Source of the DNA: Druceiella hillmani
Taxonomy: Eukaryota; Arthropoda; Insecta; Lepidoptera; Hepialidae
Reading direction: 5' to 3'
DNA length: 64,000 bases
Assembly (NCBI GenBank): GCA_039881145.1
Contig: JAYKKI010000008.1
Location: forward strand, 33,924,501 to 33,988,500
The position numbers were made by a program, and so were the translations under genes. The notes beneath the pieces were generated by a model that was given only the letters and a program-made list of their open reading frames with translations, ran no database searches and was not told the origin of the DNA. Position 1 is the stretch's first letter. Each line of letters opens with the position of its first letter. Shown here piece after piece: positions 13,080-24,446 of the stretch.

Positions 13080-13835
13080 TTTCAGGTTTGTAAAGAACCA
13101 CCATGACTAGTGCTCGGAATAGGCGGAGCTTGATTTTGAGGAAAATATTACTTGGCTTACAAATTATTTATTTAAGTGATCGAACATTTCGGTACCAAGC
13201 TCATCCAGTTGCAGATCTGGTTAGTAGCTGCCTCTTTCTTCTCTTGCACCGATGATCGGAGGCATTAGAGTTGGTGGATTTGGTCCAACTGGGCCCCTCT
13301 GAAGTGGGCCAAAACCTTCTGTCTGATCGGTTAGACATTAACTTGGTTTAAGCTGTATTTATCTTTAAACCGTAAGACTGGCTGATGCTGGCGATTTGAC
13401 ATATAGTCCAACTGTTGTTGATTGAGCCTCAAAATCGGTGACAGTTGAATTGCTGTTGGCAAATATTATATAGACCAGGGAATCGTTCGTGTTGTATTGT
13501 ACTCGTCGTTCACTATCGGATATTTTCGGGATGATGACATAAATAATAATATACAAAAGGTGAGGCGTCTCGTCAGCACCTGGAGAACTACGATTTTCAC
13601 TGTGAATTCCTTGAAAGTTTATTTCTGGTTTGAATGTCACTTGTTGAATTGTAGTACGTCCCGCAGTCAATGTGTACAAGCTCTGACGGTAGGAATTGCA
13701 GCGCTTTCCATAAAGCGATTTTAGAAATTTTAAATGTTTAATTTCAATTAATGTACTCAAAATATCAGTTATTGGAATATCAGAAGTTATGAAGAAAAAA
13801 ATTAATTTAGTTCTTGACAATAATAAAAGATTATT
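13080..13835 (-). other. GC-richer island with an unidentified 151-codon minus-strand frame
   Basis: Base composition here is visibly less AT-rich than in the flanks. The minus strand is open from 13,820 to 13,365 (151 codons), unusually long for stop-dense DNA. The predicted product has an N-terminal part rich in Leu, Ile and Lys, a short hydrophobic stretch (LLYIIIYVIIP) and a polar C-terminal third ending SPASASLTV. Just downstream on the same strand, in another frame, is a proline-rich stretch (RGPVGPNPPTLMPPIIGARE), which may be a frameshifted continuation or the tail of a mobile element. I recognise neither part. No splice sites or promoter could be argued for. It may be a captured gene fragment, a transposon remnant or chance; I do not call it a gene. 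Confidence 0.4.
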
Positions 13836-14750
13836 ATGACACGCAATCTCATAGGAAACTTTGGTCTCATCACCAATTCATCTATTCGTCTTTGTGTATT
13901 TATCAAAACCGTTTCCTTTAAATCGCAAAATATACTTAAATTTTTTTTTACGGATATGATTAACATAGTTTTGTTAATTCCGCTATATTATTTGTGTTTT
14001 AAAATTATGACTATTCAGAAGAGTGCAATTTATTTGATACCAAATAACGATGATTTCAGAAATCTTGGGAGAAGCACTGAATAAAGTTATTTTGTGGGAA
14101 GACAACTATCATAAATATTCTCTTTCACAAACATCTGGCATTAAGACTGAGCAAAACAATACAAATATGTCAAGTTTTTGCCTTCTTTAAACATATAGCG
14201 TTAAGTTTGTTGGTTTAAAACTCTTCAATAAACCAAACAATGAAAGGTGATATGAAAAGCAAGATTATATAAAAATATTTTATATGTGTGAATTTATCGA
14301 ACAGGACATATGAGACTGAATATCGGTTTAATAACTTAATAATGTTGTTACTCCGAATGTAACGTACCTTTTTGTTTTGGTTGGAAATTACATATTGAAA
14401 TAATAATTTTCATTCCTTAGTTCATCTGTCAAAATTACGTCCTTTCCTCTGTTTATATTTTTATAACTATTATTTGATATAATTTACGTCAACTACAATT
14501 AAATCATCTTTAAATTTTCTCCCAATTTCATGTGGATTAAATACTGTCAACCGGTAAATATGATGTTTATCACTAAGCTTGACCTATATTAGGCGTGAAA
14601 ATATATGGGGGCAATCCAAGGTAGAAAATGCAAAGCATAAAATATTTTTTTAAATAAATTTCCAAAACTGACCACGTAATAAGCAGAATGTGCTGTGAGA
14701 TGTGAAACAATGGAAAAAAAACATTCAAGTTAAGATTTTTTTCAATCAAT
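13836..14750. other. Non-coding DNA, nothing recognised
   Basis: AT-rich sequence without identified genes or repeat landmarks. A frame of about 80 codons on the plus strand (13,836-14,084) has no coding character that I can defend. Confidence 0.4.
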
Positions 14751-15332
14751 TCAACATCGCACAGTCTATATGAAATTGGACATGTAATATTTTCTTAGAA
14801 CGTATGAGTAATGATCAATGATAATTTAAGTGGAGGAAATTGATTTGTGTAAGGTGTATTTTTGAGGTGAACTTTTAAATTGTTATACGTATATTAAAAT
14901 ATTGTAGGACAATATTTTAGACCTGATCTATACGGCCTGAAAATCTATAGAAAATTAAGGAAAATATATAAGTAATTTTTATGAAAGGCTTGTTATAAAC
15001 ATTATATTTCTTCAATAAACTAAAGTATGATTAAATATTTAAGAATAGAGTTAAACAATTAATTGTGTAGTTGATTTTTAATATTTATTGGATGTACAGG
15101 TGATGAAATATTACAGATTTTATTTACATCTATGTTTATAATAAAAGTGGTTTAACCGCTTCACTTGAAACCTCCACCATCGCATAGTCTACAGTACTCA
15201 TATCAAAATATAATACGTAATATTTTCTTAGAACGTATGAGTAATGAGTAATGATGATTTAAGTGGAAGAAATCGGTTTGTGCGATGTGTATTTTTGAGG
15301 TGAATTTTTAAATTACATACTTGTATTAAAAA
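14751..15332 (+). repeat. Local direct duplication of a ~150-bp segment
   Basis: The segment 14,751-14,900 recurs at 15,176-15,332. Both copies contain TAATATTTTCTTAGAACGTA, TGAGTAATGA, then TTTAAGTGGA and GTGTATTTTTGAGGTGAA. They differ by scattered substitutions and a small duplication of GAGTAAT in the second. The ~275 bp between them is unrelated. No target-site duplications or terminal repeats were identified, so the mechanism is open. Confidence 0.8.
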
Positions 15333-16270
15333 GGTGTTTCAATAACGATGAGTCAATAAGTTTAATTTTACCTCTCACCATCATATCATACTTTAGGGCA
15401 ATCGCAATTAGGTAGTCGAGGAATTGTATACCGTGGAATAGTAGAGAATTTTGAGGTAAATTGGTTTTAGATTCAGGTATAGCAAAGCAGAGATAGTATT
15501 CAAAACGTATTATGGTATACATGAGCGCGAGTAGTTATCAGGTAAAAGCACCGAGAGTTTTTCTAATAAATTAGACCATGAAATCTTTCTATTTAACGGA
15601 AATCAAGTTTCATAAAAGAAATTTCTGTGTTGCCACATATGATAACCCAGCATATGTAAGATAAAATCGGTAGGAAATATACAAGAGAAGCAACTTTATC
15701 GTGTATATTTATGAATATCCTAAGAATCATTAGTGTATGTTATGTCGCCTCCATGCATTTTGCTCCAAATAATGGACTTGTTTTGTAACTTGCTTTACAC
15801 AATAATCATATATAATAAGTCAATTGCAGATCAATATCAGAACCCATTCAATCTAAGAAAGACGCAATCCAAGAATTATTTTTTTGCAAAATTATCATTG
15901 AAATTTAGTTGGTAATCGAATTTAACTCCTAGATTAACTACCTCGATATATCGGCATAAGGGCATCCCGCCAGTAGAATATTCATATTCGCGAGATAAGT
16001 GCATTATAGCTAGTTAAAGAGATTTTGCTTAAATTGAGTTGCAGATCACTCACAATGCTCTACTTGAGAAGGGCATCGATATGACGCTGCAGCACTCGCA
16101 GTGTCCTGCATTTATAAAAACTGAGAAAATCTTTATGTAATCCGCAAGTACGAGTAGAAGGCAAGAAGGTGAAATGAAATTCTAATCGCATTACAGATAT
16201 TATTTGCGAGGATGGTGAACATTGAAGATCCGAGATTAGAATCCTGGTTGACCTGCTTTCTATCTACAAA
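15313..16270 (-). pseudogene. Jockey-like non-LTR retrotransposon, reverse transcriptase remnant
   Basis: Read on the minus strand, this stretch gives, across several frames, the end of a LINE reverse transcriptase. Near 16,250 is QDSNLGSSMFTILANNICNA, which resembles the PQGS(N/H)LGP...F..INDI block. Near 16,150 comes LADYIKIF, a worn YADD box in which the second catalytic Asp reads as Tyr. Then come pieces resembling 'DIDAL', SDLQLNLSK and the LGVKFD block near 15,920. Further on, near 15,800, are words resembling the thumb region, and from 15,522 to 15,313 an open stretch containing MVRGKIKLIDSSLLKHL that fits the distal part. The order matches the Jockey clade. Stops and frameshifts are numerous and the endonuclease domain and ORF1 are not present, so this is a 5'-truncated dead copy. 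Assignment is by remembered motif order. Confidence 0.65.
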
Positions 16271-17044
16271 ACGTGAAAAGATTTTTCATTTTTCCTCAAT
16301 AATATTAACTAATAACTAAGGGATATTAACTAATGACTCAGATAAATTTATTAAAAAGATTTTTTATATCTCATCAGCATAGACTTCTGTTACTTTAGTA
16401 AATATTCACAATATGACGTCAACTTTAAAGAACGTGCATAGAGGGGGAAATAGTACGAGTGCATTGCACGAGTAATATTAAAATAATGAAGAGTCATAAA
16501 CCGGTTAGTTGTTCGCCATCTATTTTGCGCTGAAATTACACGTAAAAGTTTGATAACAATGCAAAAGTGTGACCCCTCTAGATGCTAAAAACAGATACTA
16601 ATACATAAGACAGGTATTTTAAATTTTTATTTTCGAAACGAAATGATAAGTTTGAAATAAGTAATAGCGCTTTTTTTTTACATGAGTTACAGAACGCAGT
16701 CTGCGTCCTGAGCTATATTAAATTTCATAAAACGTATTCAAAGAAATATTTTATTATACGTTGATGATTATTTCTGCTGACAATAATGCTATTATAATTC
16801 TGGTAACCATGATTGCTGCATCTATGCTATGGGTGATATATGTGACAATCACAATATATTTTACGAAAATAGAAAATTACTGTTTTGTTTAGTATCTCAA
16901 TGACCATTCTACGTCTAGAGCATGATTTATATTACGTTGGCAAGAAAATGTTTAGACCATTTTATGTTTGTTTGGAGAGTAAAATATCATTATAATTAAA
17001 AACAATTTCAGTAAAAATAATTACTTATTTGTAAAAAGAGTCTC
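16271..17044 (+). repeat. A block with unassigned flanks
   Basis: At about 16,480-16,745 a further copy of the A block is visible: CCGGTTAGTTGTTCGCCATC, later GAGCTATATTAAATTTCATAAAACG. It is on the plus strand like those of the array to its left and well diverged from them. The remaining sequence on both sides has no identified feature. Confidence 0.55.
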
Positions 17045-17663
17045 GTTAAATAAAAAAAACTTTTCAAACACAAGTAGAAGTCGCACTACGCGAGTTCCGA
17101 ACATATATCCGTATTTAAAAATATTAAAGCGTACATAGTATTTCTTTTAAACAACAACAAATATTATTTTGTCACTGCGCAAATATACTGCAATATATTA
17201 TATATTACATTTTTCATAGGCGTAAATAAATTGTGCGTATTTTAAAAAAATATAATATCTAGGATAATTGTTATAGTTTTCCTGTAATCTTCTGGTCAGA
17301 TTTTACCAACTCTGCTTTTTCATGGTTTTTAGCTCTATAGTTTCAAAAATAAGGAGGCGGAATGCTTTATTTTTGGATATTTTTTAGAATTTTAATAAAA
17401 TATATTTTTCATTCCTTCTAATAAGTTTTCTCATATTATATAACACACGATATATAAATGAGGAAAACATATTTTTAGGATCTGCATTTACTTCTTTTTT
17501 ACTGGCTACACGAATGTTTTAAAAAAGATGACGGTGTAAAACATATGCAAAATACGTGGTTACTTATTACTATTCCAAATGTTAACTTCTGAATATTAGA
17601 AAAATAGAAATATATTGCCTACTATAACATCTAAATATATTATTTCTAAAAGGTGTTTTTTGA

Positions 17664-17918
17664 TCGAGAGGCTCGATCTCTTTAACTACTGCACCAAAAA
17701 AAATAAAAAAAATACCCACTTAAAGCTTATGTTTTCTACTTTGGGCGAAAAATATAAAAAAACTGGAAAAAAATCTTTTTGTTAATAAAAAAATTAATTT
17801 TTATAACAATTGGCATGAGCGCCATCTGTGGGCGACACATCAAATATCTTAGCCAAATTGTATACTTGGCACACGCTAGATGGCGATATAGTGCGAAGAC
17901 TTCGCACGGGTCAGCTAG
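17664..17918 (+). mobile_element. Short non-autonomous Helitron-like element
   Basis: The 3' end is convincing: a perfect hairpin GTGCGAAGACTTCGCAC (17,891-17,907), 11 nt, then the terminal CTAG (17,915-17,918) followed by a host T. This is the hairpin plus CTRR|T layout of Helitrons, and GGGTCAGCTAGT is an end that I associate with lepidopteran Helitrons. The interior has CGCCATCTG and AGATGGCGA words typical of these elements. The 5' end is not resolved; TC after an A at 17,664 (or at 17,677) are candidates. It has no Rep/helicase coding sequence, so it would depend on an autonomous relative. Confidence 0.6.
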
Positions 17919-17960
17919 TTTGAATATATTTGGCATTAATTTTGTAGAAATTAATTATTG

Positions 17961-18135
17961 ACAATTAAATGAAACTACGTGATGTAGTATTATTTCTATT
18001 TTCTTTAAGTTCTTTACCACGACCTAGGTTTCGTTAGCCCACCTGACGATGTTGTAGTACAACGAAACGTAGGTCGTGGTAAAGAACTTATAGAAAGTAG
18101 AAATAATATTACATCACGTAGTTTAATTTAATTGT
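17961..18135. mobile_element. Foldback (long-TIR) miniature element, most complete copy
   Basis: A 175-bp near-palindrome. The left arm starts ACAATTAAATGAAACTACGT and runs through GTTCTTTACCACGACCTAGG; the right arm is its inverse with a few mismatches. The arms are about 74 bp and the loop is short (GCCCACCTGACGATG region). The element is absent from the matching place in the other arm of the inverted duplication, so it inserted after that duplication. Two derived copies occur at 40,810-40,944 and 53,101-53,242. No coding capacity. About 45 bp next to it (17,919-17,960) also match the DNA beside the other copies, so the mobile or duplicated unit may be larger than the palindrome. Confidence 0.8.
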
Positions 18136-18584
18136 ACTATAACATTGGTAAATGTAAAAACATAGGGAATATTTTTAAAAATATGACATTTAGGATCATT
18201 GCCATAGTTTTCCTAAAACCACTGCACGGTCTTCAAAAAACCCATATTTTTAAAACATATTTGTTTTTTCATAAACATATTTGTGGGGACATACTTCTTT
18301 GTATATTTTTCAGCATATCTCAGAAGATATAATACCTATAATTATGAAAGGTTGGATGGGTTTCAAATATTTTTGAGAACTTTACAACTAGTAGTATTTC
18401 AAATTACTCACTACATTATATATGCGTGTTAATATGTTTTATTACTGTGCCAAATTTAATTTTTTTCCATTGTACGGTTACCGAGAAAAAAAGCCGTGAC
18501 AAACATACGGACGGAGATGTGAGTGATAATATTTTGTTTTTCTTTTTATTTCGACATTTTGTTTTTCCTTTTAAGGTACAGAAT

Positions 18585-18640
18585 CCTAAAAATGTGATTC
18601 CCTTTAGGATCGAACTGGTGGCTTTCTGCATGTACGGCAG
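18585..18640 (-). other. Possible tRNA-like box B of an old SINE
   Basis: On the minus strand CCAGTTCGATCCTAAAGGG resembles an RNA polymerase III box B (GGTTCGANNCC) and lies immediately before the head of the L' repeat. The matching place in the right arm (about 25,540-25,565) reads CCAGTTCGTCTTGGCCGG. I see no clear box A or cloverleaf, so this is a weak suggestion only. Confidence 0.2.
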
Positions 18641-21639
18641 ATGTAATAACGGAACTGTTGAAGCACGGAACTGTTGAATTATAACGTGAAAATAAATTTT
18701 TAAAAATTTAATTGTTTTGAATTGTGCATCCTAACAAAAATATAATCCATATATAAGATATATCTGGTATTGAAATTAAAATCCCGTAATTTTGGAAACT
18801 GTAGATACCAATCTCAATAAATTTGTAAAAAAAGAACTACTTTCATTAATATCTTTTTTTTGTCCTAAACTCGAACAAAATCATATATCATATTATTTTT
18901 CTAGCATATATAGTAATAAAAAAGAAATAGAAAATAATGTGGTTAATCCTTTATTAATTTGCTAACAAACATCATACAACAGTCTAAAAACTCCTAATTG
19001 TTAAAAAAGGAATGTAAACAAAATTTAATCTGTGTTTATTTACGACACGTATTTTTTGTTTTGTTAAATCACAGCAATACAATATTCATTCAATACGTAC
19101 AAGTTCCAATCTGTCACACCAATCCCACATTAATTAGTAAATCTCTAGTGATAAACTAGTGAAGTAACTAGTGATTTGTGACACTAGTTACTAACTAGCT
19201 CGCTAATGAAAAAAAAATTTAAAACATCGAAAAATTACAAAAATATAATCTCCATATCATAACGCACTAATAAATTCATTGAGATGTCAACCTTAGCTCA
19301 TTAAACTTTAATTTATAAAACTTTTTTACTGTATAAAATATAAGTCCAAAGTCCAAGTTTAAATATAAGTACTGTATAAAGTATACAATATAAGTATATA
19401 TCCTCCATTCTCACAAAAAATATCGACATTGCAAATGACACCAAGCAATTTTAACGATTTTCAAAATTATAGTTATTAGGAGAATTTATTTTGAATCAAT
19501 AATTTCATTAAAGTCATTCCTTTTTCACTCGCTTTTATTTCATTATTATACGTCTTAACCAGAGGCATTGCGATTTTTCTGAGATTTTATTTTTGTTTTC
19601 ATATCTACGTCAACATACGATTGTAGCAGCATTGGTAATTAATTGTAACAACTTTATATGTCCATTTCAGCTGACGATACATAAAGAATATTCCATCAAT
19701 TATATATAATTTAGACTTGTTAAATTTCTCCTTTATACTGAAACACTACAATGCAATCACGTAAACATAACGATCAAAAATATGCATACAAAATTAGGAT
19801 TTAATTCTCACTAACGTAAATTAAATATCCTAAACGGAAAAATATTAACATATATATGAAATAGAATCATCAACTTCAAGCCTTGCTTTTAACAATAATG
19901 AATCAGAATACGCTTGTGTCACTATTATTTCCTCTCTACTTAGTCATTTCTTCTCTTATTCTTGCATTTAAAACAGGCAACCATAAACGAGACGGAACAC
20001 GATAATTTTACGAACCAGTATACCCTTCGGAAATCGCTATTCAGCCCAATGCTTCACTAGATATAGTGTGGGTCATTACGGCGGCATACGATCATTATGC
20101 CTGTAGACGTATTATTTATGTCTGTTTTTAATACCAGAGATGTTTCCTTAATATCCTTGCAGTGCGCCACTGGAAATACCAAAGAAATGGTTTGTACGGC
20201 AATACTTCCCCAAAAATTAATTCACATGTTTGCGCTATTAAGACTCGTAGTATTAAAATTTAGCTGCTAGGAGTGTGTTTTTCATTTTCGTTTTTTGCAA
20301 ACTTATACCTAGTCGTAACGTCGTGTGGTGATACAACGTAAAACCAACGACCAAGGTTTGTAATTGATTAACAAATGAATTTCAAAAATTGTGGAAAATT
20401 ACATCTGAAGTCAAAAGTTCGTATCGCATAATAAAAAGAATATCTAATATTTGCCTTCAATATGCAAAATGTTAGTAGAAAGCAAAAATGAATTCAGTCC
20501 TGCCATCTATTGTCCACAAATAACGGTATATAACATTAGAAAGTATAAATGTAAAAAAAACTTATATTCACTTCTGAATTAACTTATTACGTCAATTTTT
20601 TAAACCTGTAGAACCAATTGTTCTTCCATAGTCGCATATTACATGAAAAAAAAACTTCCTTTTTCTTACACTCGGCTATTATGTTATTATTATGTCTTAC
20701 ACTTAGTTATTATGTTATTCACTTTTGGAATAAAATAATTCAAGGTATAAAGAAACTGAAAAGTTATCATATACGAGTTTCATTCATTTAATATCCGCAT
20801 TAAAATCACTGACTTCAATTGATTTTAAACTTTACACTGTATTTAATTTATAATTTTATGTACAAATTAAGTGATAACTAAATTTATTATATAAACTTAT
20901 TTTATTATATTATGATATTATATTATCCTTAAAATGATATTATTCGGCCAATCCTAACATTGGAAAAACAGAAAGTAACAATGGGGAAATGACACCTCAC
21001 ACAAAAATACACTGTCTTTAATACTATTAACCTATTCAGTATCATATGTCCATTAAGAGTTCTAGCGATATTAGGTATATGCAAAAGTGTGCCCGAATTT
21101 AAGGCGAATCAAATGATACCTAAAATACTCCAGGCAGTCCTTCAAGCTCTTTTGTAGTATGAAGCGTCACATATTCATAAAACAGAAAAAATGACTTACG
21201 CATTCACGCAGTCGGGTGTCATATATGGTTTATCCTCATTTTCAGTAATGGTTAACTCGTCATATTTGGTTTATCCTAATTTTCAGTAATGGTCAACTCT
21301 TCTTCTTGCATTGAAGACACATCTTTATTAAGTAATTTTTTTAATTACTGAACGTTCATAAATATAATAACGTTCATAAAAGTTATGACAATTATGATAG
21401 AATTCCATACATAAATTTAATATTGCCTTTTTTTTATATATAATTTACTAGTACGTCAATTTCAAAGTATATATTTAATGAGATGACAGTATTTAGTAAT
21501 AGTACTTTCCATTATCGATAAACACACCAGTTAAATTGCATTTAAACAAAAAAAATACTGCGTATAAATTTATCATCAGGATACATCTTTAAGGTTCAGT
21601 ATATTAAAATAATGTTGATATTCAATAAAATATCTTAAT

Positions 21640-24400
21640 AAAAAGTGTCTTTAATGCAAAGGAGTGAGTTTCCGATTACTGAATATTATAAAAACCCAGA
21701 TATGATTTTGTTTTCATCTGACTGCGCGAACGCGGGAAAATAGTCGATTCGATTGTATGAATGCGTGACGCTTCATACTACAGAAGAGTTTTGAAGGGCT
21801 GTCTGGAATATTTGAAGCGTCATTTGATTCGCCCTAACTTCGTACATATTCGCTATAGTGTTCGCTATAGTGTACCTAATATCGCTAGAATTGTTAATGG
21901 ACATATTGTACTGAATATTTTAATGGTATTAAAAACATTTCCAAAAAAACATCCCCATTGTCATTTTCTCTTTCTTCAATGTTAAGGTTGCTGAAATTAT
22001 ATCATTTTAAGGACAATTTATAATAACGTAAGACGTAGTTATCATTTAATCAGTTTTGTAATAATTTATCATAACATTGTAAATGAAATACGGTATAAAA
22101 TCTAAAAAAAATGTTATTCACAGATTTTAATACAGATATTTAATATGCGAAACTCATATGTAATAACTTTTTCAAAGTTTCATTATTGATACTTTGAATT
22201 ATTTTATTGTATAAGTGAATAATAAAACAATAGAGTGTAAGAAGAAAAAACAATATTTTTTCTTAACAATATGCAACTATGGAAGAAAAATATATTTTAC
22301 AAACTTAATTAATTTACGTAATAATAAATTTATAAATGAATATAAAATTCATATATTTATTTACATATACTAACTTTCTTCGGTTATTTCACGTTATGTG
22401 TGAACAATAGATTACGGCACTCGATTCTATTTTACTTTATACTAACATTGTGTGCATTAAATGGACATAAAAAACAAATATTAGATAACTCACACAAAAT
22501 AAAGAAATAGATAACTCAAACAAATACTTTTCAATGTACGAAATGTTACTTCTACATATGAAATGTTACTTCTACAGTTGAAATTTCAGTCGCAGATTTT
22601 AGAAAATGTCCACTGTATCACCACGTGACGGGATGGCTGGATAGATGTAAGATTGAAAAACAACAAAGATGAAGAGCACACCCCTAGCAGCCGAAATGTA
22701 AAACTATGACCCTTCACAGCGCAAATGTATGAATGAACTTTTTGAGAAAGTATTGCCTTGCAAACAACTTGTAGTATCGCAGGTGGCGTGTCGAAAAGAC
22801 ATTAAAGAAAACCTTTGGCATTAAAAATATAGAGAAAATAATACGTCTACAGACATTATGATCGTATGAAGTCGCAATGACCTTCCTGCATTTAGTGTGG
22901 CATGTAGCTCAATAACTGATTTCGAAGGGTGTAGAGGTTCGTAAAGCAATGTTGTGTTCTTTATCGTTTTTGATTGTTTATTTAAAATGTAAAATATAAA
23001 AATGAAAAATAAGGGGAGAAGTTACTAGGAAGAAAAGAAATAACGATGATAAAATATTGTGTTGCCATTGTAATTAGGAGAGAATTAACTTCATCATTCA
23101 TTATTGTTGAAAGCAGGCTCGGAGTTAATGATTCTATTTCATACTTATATTAATAGTTTTTCTTTTAATATATTTAATTAACTTTACGTAGGTTGATAAT
23201 TATTTTTATGTGAATAAATTTGTTGTGTTTGGGTATAAAAGAGAAATTTATTACGTCAGAATTATGCATAACTGTCGGAATATTCTTTACATATATATTG
23301 TATAATCACTGATGCTGACATAATCGTATGTTGATGTAGACATGCAAAAGAAAATTATACTGAAGAAAAGGAATGGCTTTGTCTAAGATATGCAGTAATG
23401 AAAATACAAAAATGATTCAGTGAGTAAAGAAGGAATAACGTTCATTCAATTATTGATTGAAAGTAAAATCTCCCGGGAACTTAAAACTACTTTCAATAAC
23501 TATAATTTTGAAAATCATCAAGGCTGCATCGTTGTGTGTATAATGTCAATACTTCCCATGTGAATGGAATATAATTCTGTCCTTAGCTTGTAGGCGCTAT
23601 TTTGTCTTTTATTATTGTAGCTTACAATATATTAAGTGGCAATTTATATAAGTTCAATTTACGAGGAATATATTTAACTGGGTTGAGTTGGGGAAAGGAT
23701 AGTAGCTTGGCGTATAAACATAAAAATTTTCAATTCTTTTTAGATAAATGTAGCAAATTAAAAAGTATCGCAGTGTAAAAAAATATTTATGAAAATAATT
23801 CGTGGTTCATTGAAGTTCAATTTATTATTTATCTAGAATATTATATGTCGTTATGTCGTACATATTGCAAAATTTTACAAATTCAGGTTTGAGGAGCTAA
23901 GGTGGATTTCAATAATTCCTGGTATAACATTATTCGTTTTTACCTCTAATAATTGTGCTTGCCAAATATTTTATGGCAACAAGATTACTAAATGTTATTT
24001 CAGAATTAGAAATTTCTACATTGAAACATAATGAGAAAAAGATGAAACATATTTATTGTGTAATGGCATTAAGACACAAAGCTTATTATAGATTGGTGTC
24101 ATTTGTATATCGTAGTTGTTACAAATATTCTATCTCATAAGAAGATAATCAAGTGTATATTTGTTTAACTCCTTAAAGAATATGTCTCTGAATTACATAA
24201 GTTCTAAATCTTTGAGAATGCATTCTGAAATTGAATGCTTTGGAGCAACAAATCTTAATGTTTTATGTTCAGGTTTGATTATACTAAGTAGGCTTGTTTA
24301 TACTAAGCAAAATATCATATCGTTGATACAAACTATATGCGTGCAAACGCTATGCACTTTAAAGAAAATATACACTCACAATATATCCCAATTTCAATTA

Positions 24401-24446
<46 letters not shown>

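Larger units (their letters stand above)
17045..18600 (-). mobile_element. Long lepidopteran-type dispersed repeat (family L') carrying two nested insertions
   Basis: On the minus strand the head lies near 18,590 (TTTTTAGGATTCTGTACC, AAAAGGAAAAAC, then CCGTCCGTATGTTTGTCACGG). The tail lies at about 17,105-17,050 (GGAACTCGCGTAGTGCGACT, TCTACTTGTGTTTGAAAAG and a T run). Head and tail resemble those of the shorter family L, and the body contains the AAAACTATGGCAATGATCCT motif twice in related forms (17,260-17,300 and 18,190-18,230). A Helitron-like element (to 17,918) and a foldback element (17,961-18,135) sit inside. It also forms the outer end of the left arm of the large inverted duplication. 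Non-coding. Confidence 0.6.
17430..21340 (-). repeat. Left arm of a large inverted duplication
   Basis: The reverse complement of this stretch aligns, in order, with 21,640-26,190. Anchors include GTGACGCTTCATACTAC (minus strand at 21,170-21,154; plus strand at 21,765-21,781), TATCACCACACGACG/TATCACCACGTGACG (near 20,330 and 22,620), ATAATACGTCTACAGGCAT/ATAATACGTCTACAGACAT (near 20,110 and 22,840), GTGACAGATTGGAACTTGTA (near 19,110 and 25,090) and GGAATCACATTTTTAGG (near 18,590 and 25,565). The C block lies at 19,850-20,230 in minus orientation. The arms differ by many substitutions. The foldback and Helitron insertions are only in this arm. A 38-bp tandem duplication (TTTATCCT...TTTTCAGTAATGG) lies at about 21,220-21,298. 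Confidence 0.85.

Noticed and set aside
18585..18640. A tRNA gene on the minus strand.
   Set aside because: Only a box B-like word is present; no acceptor stem, D arm or anticodon arm can be drawn.
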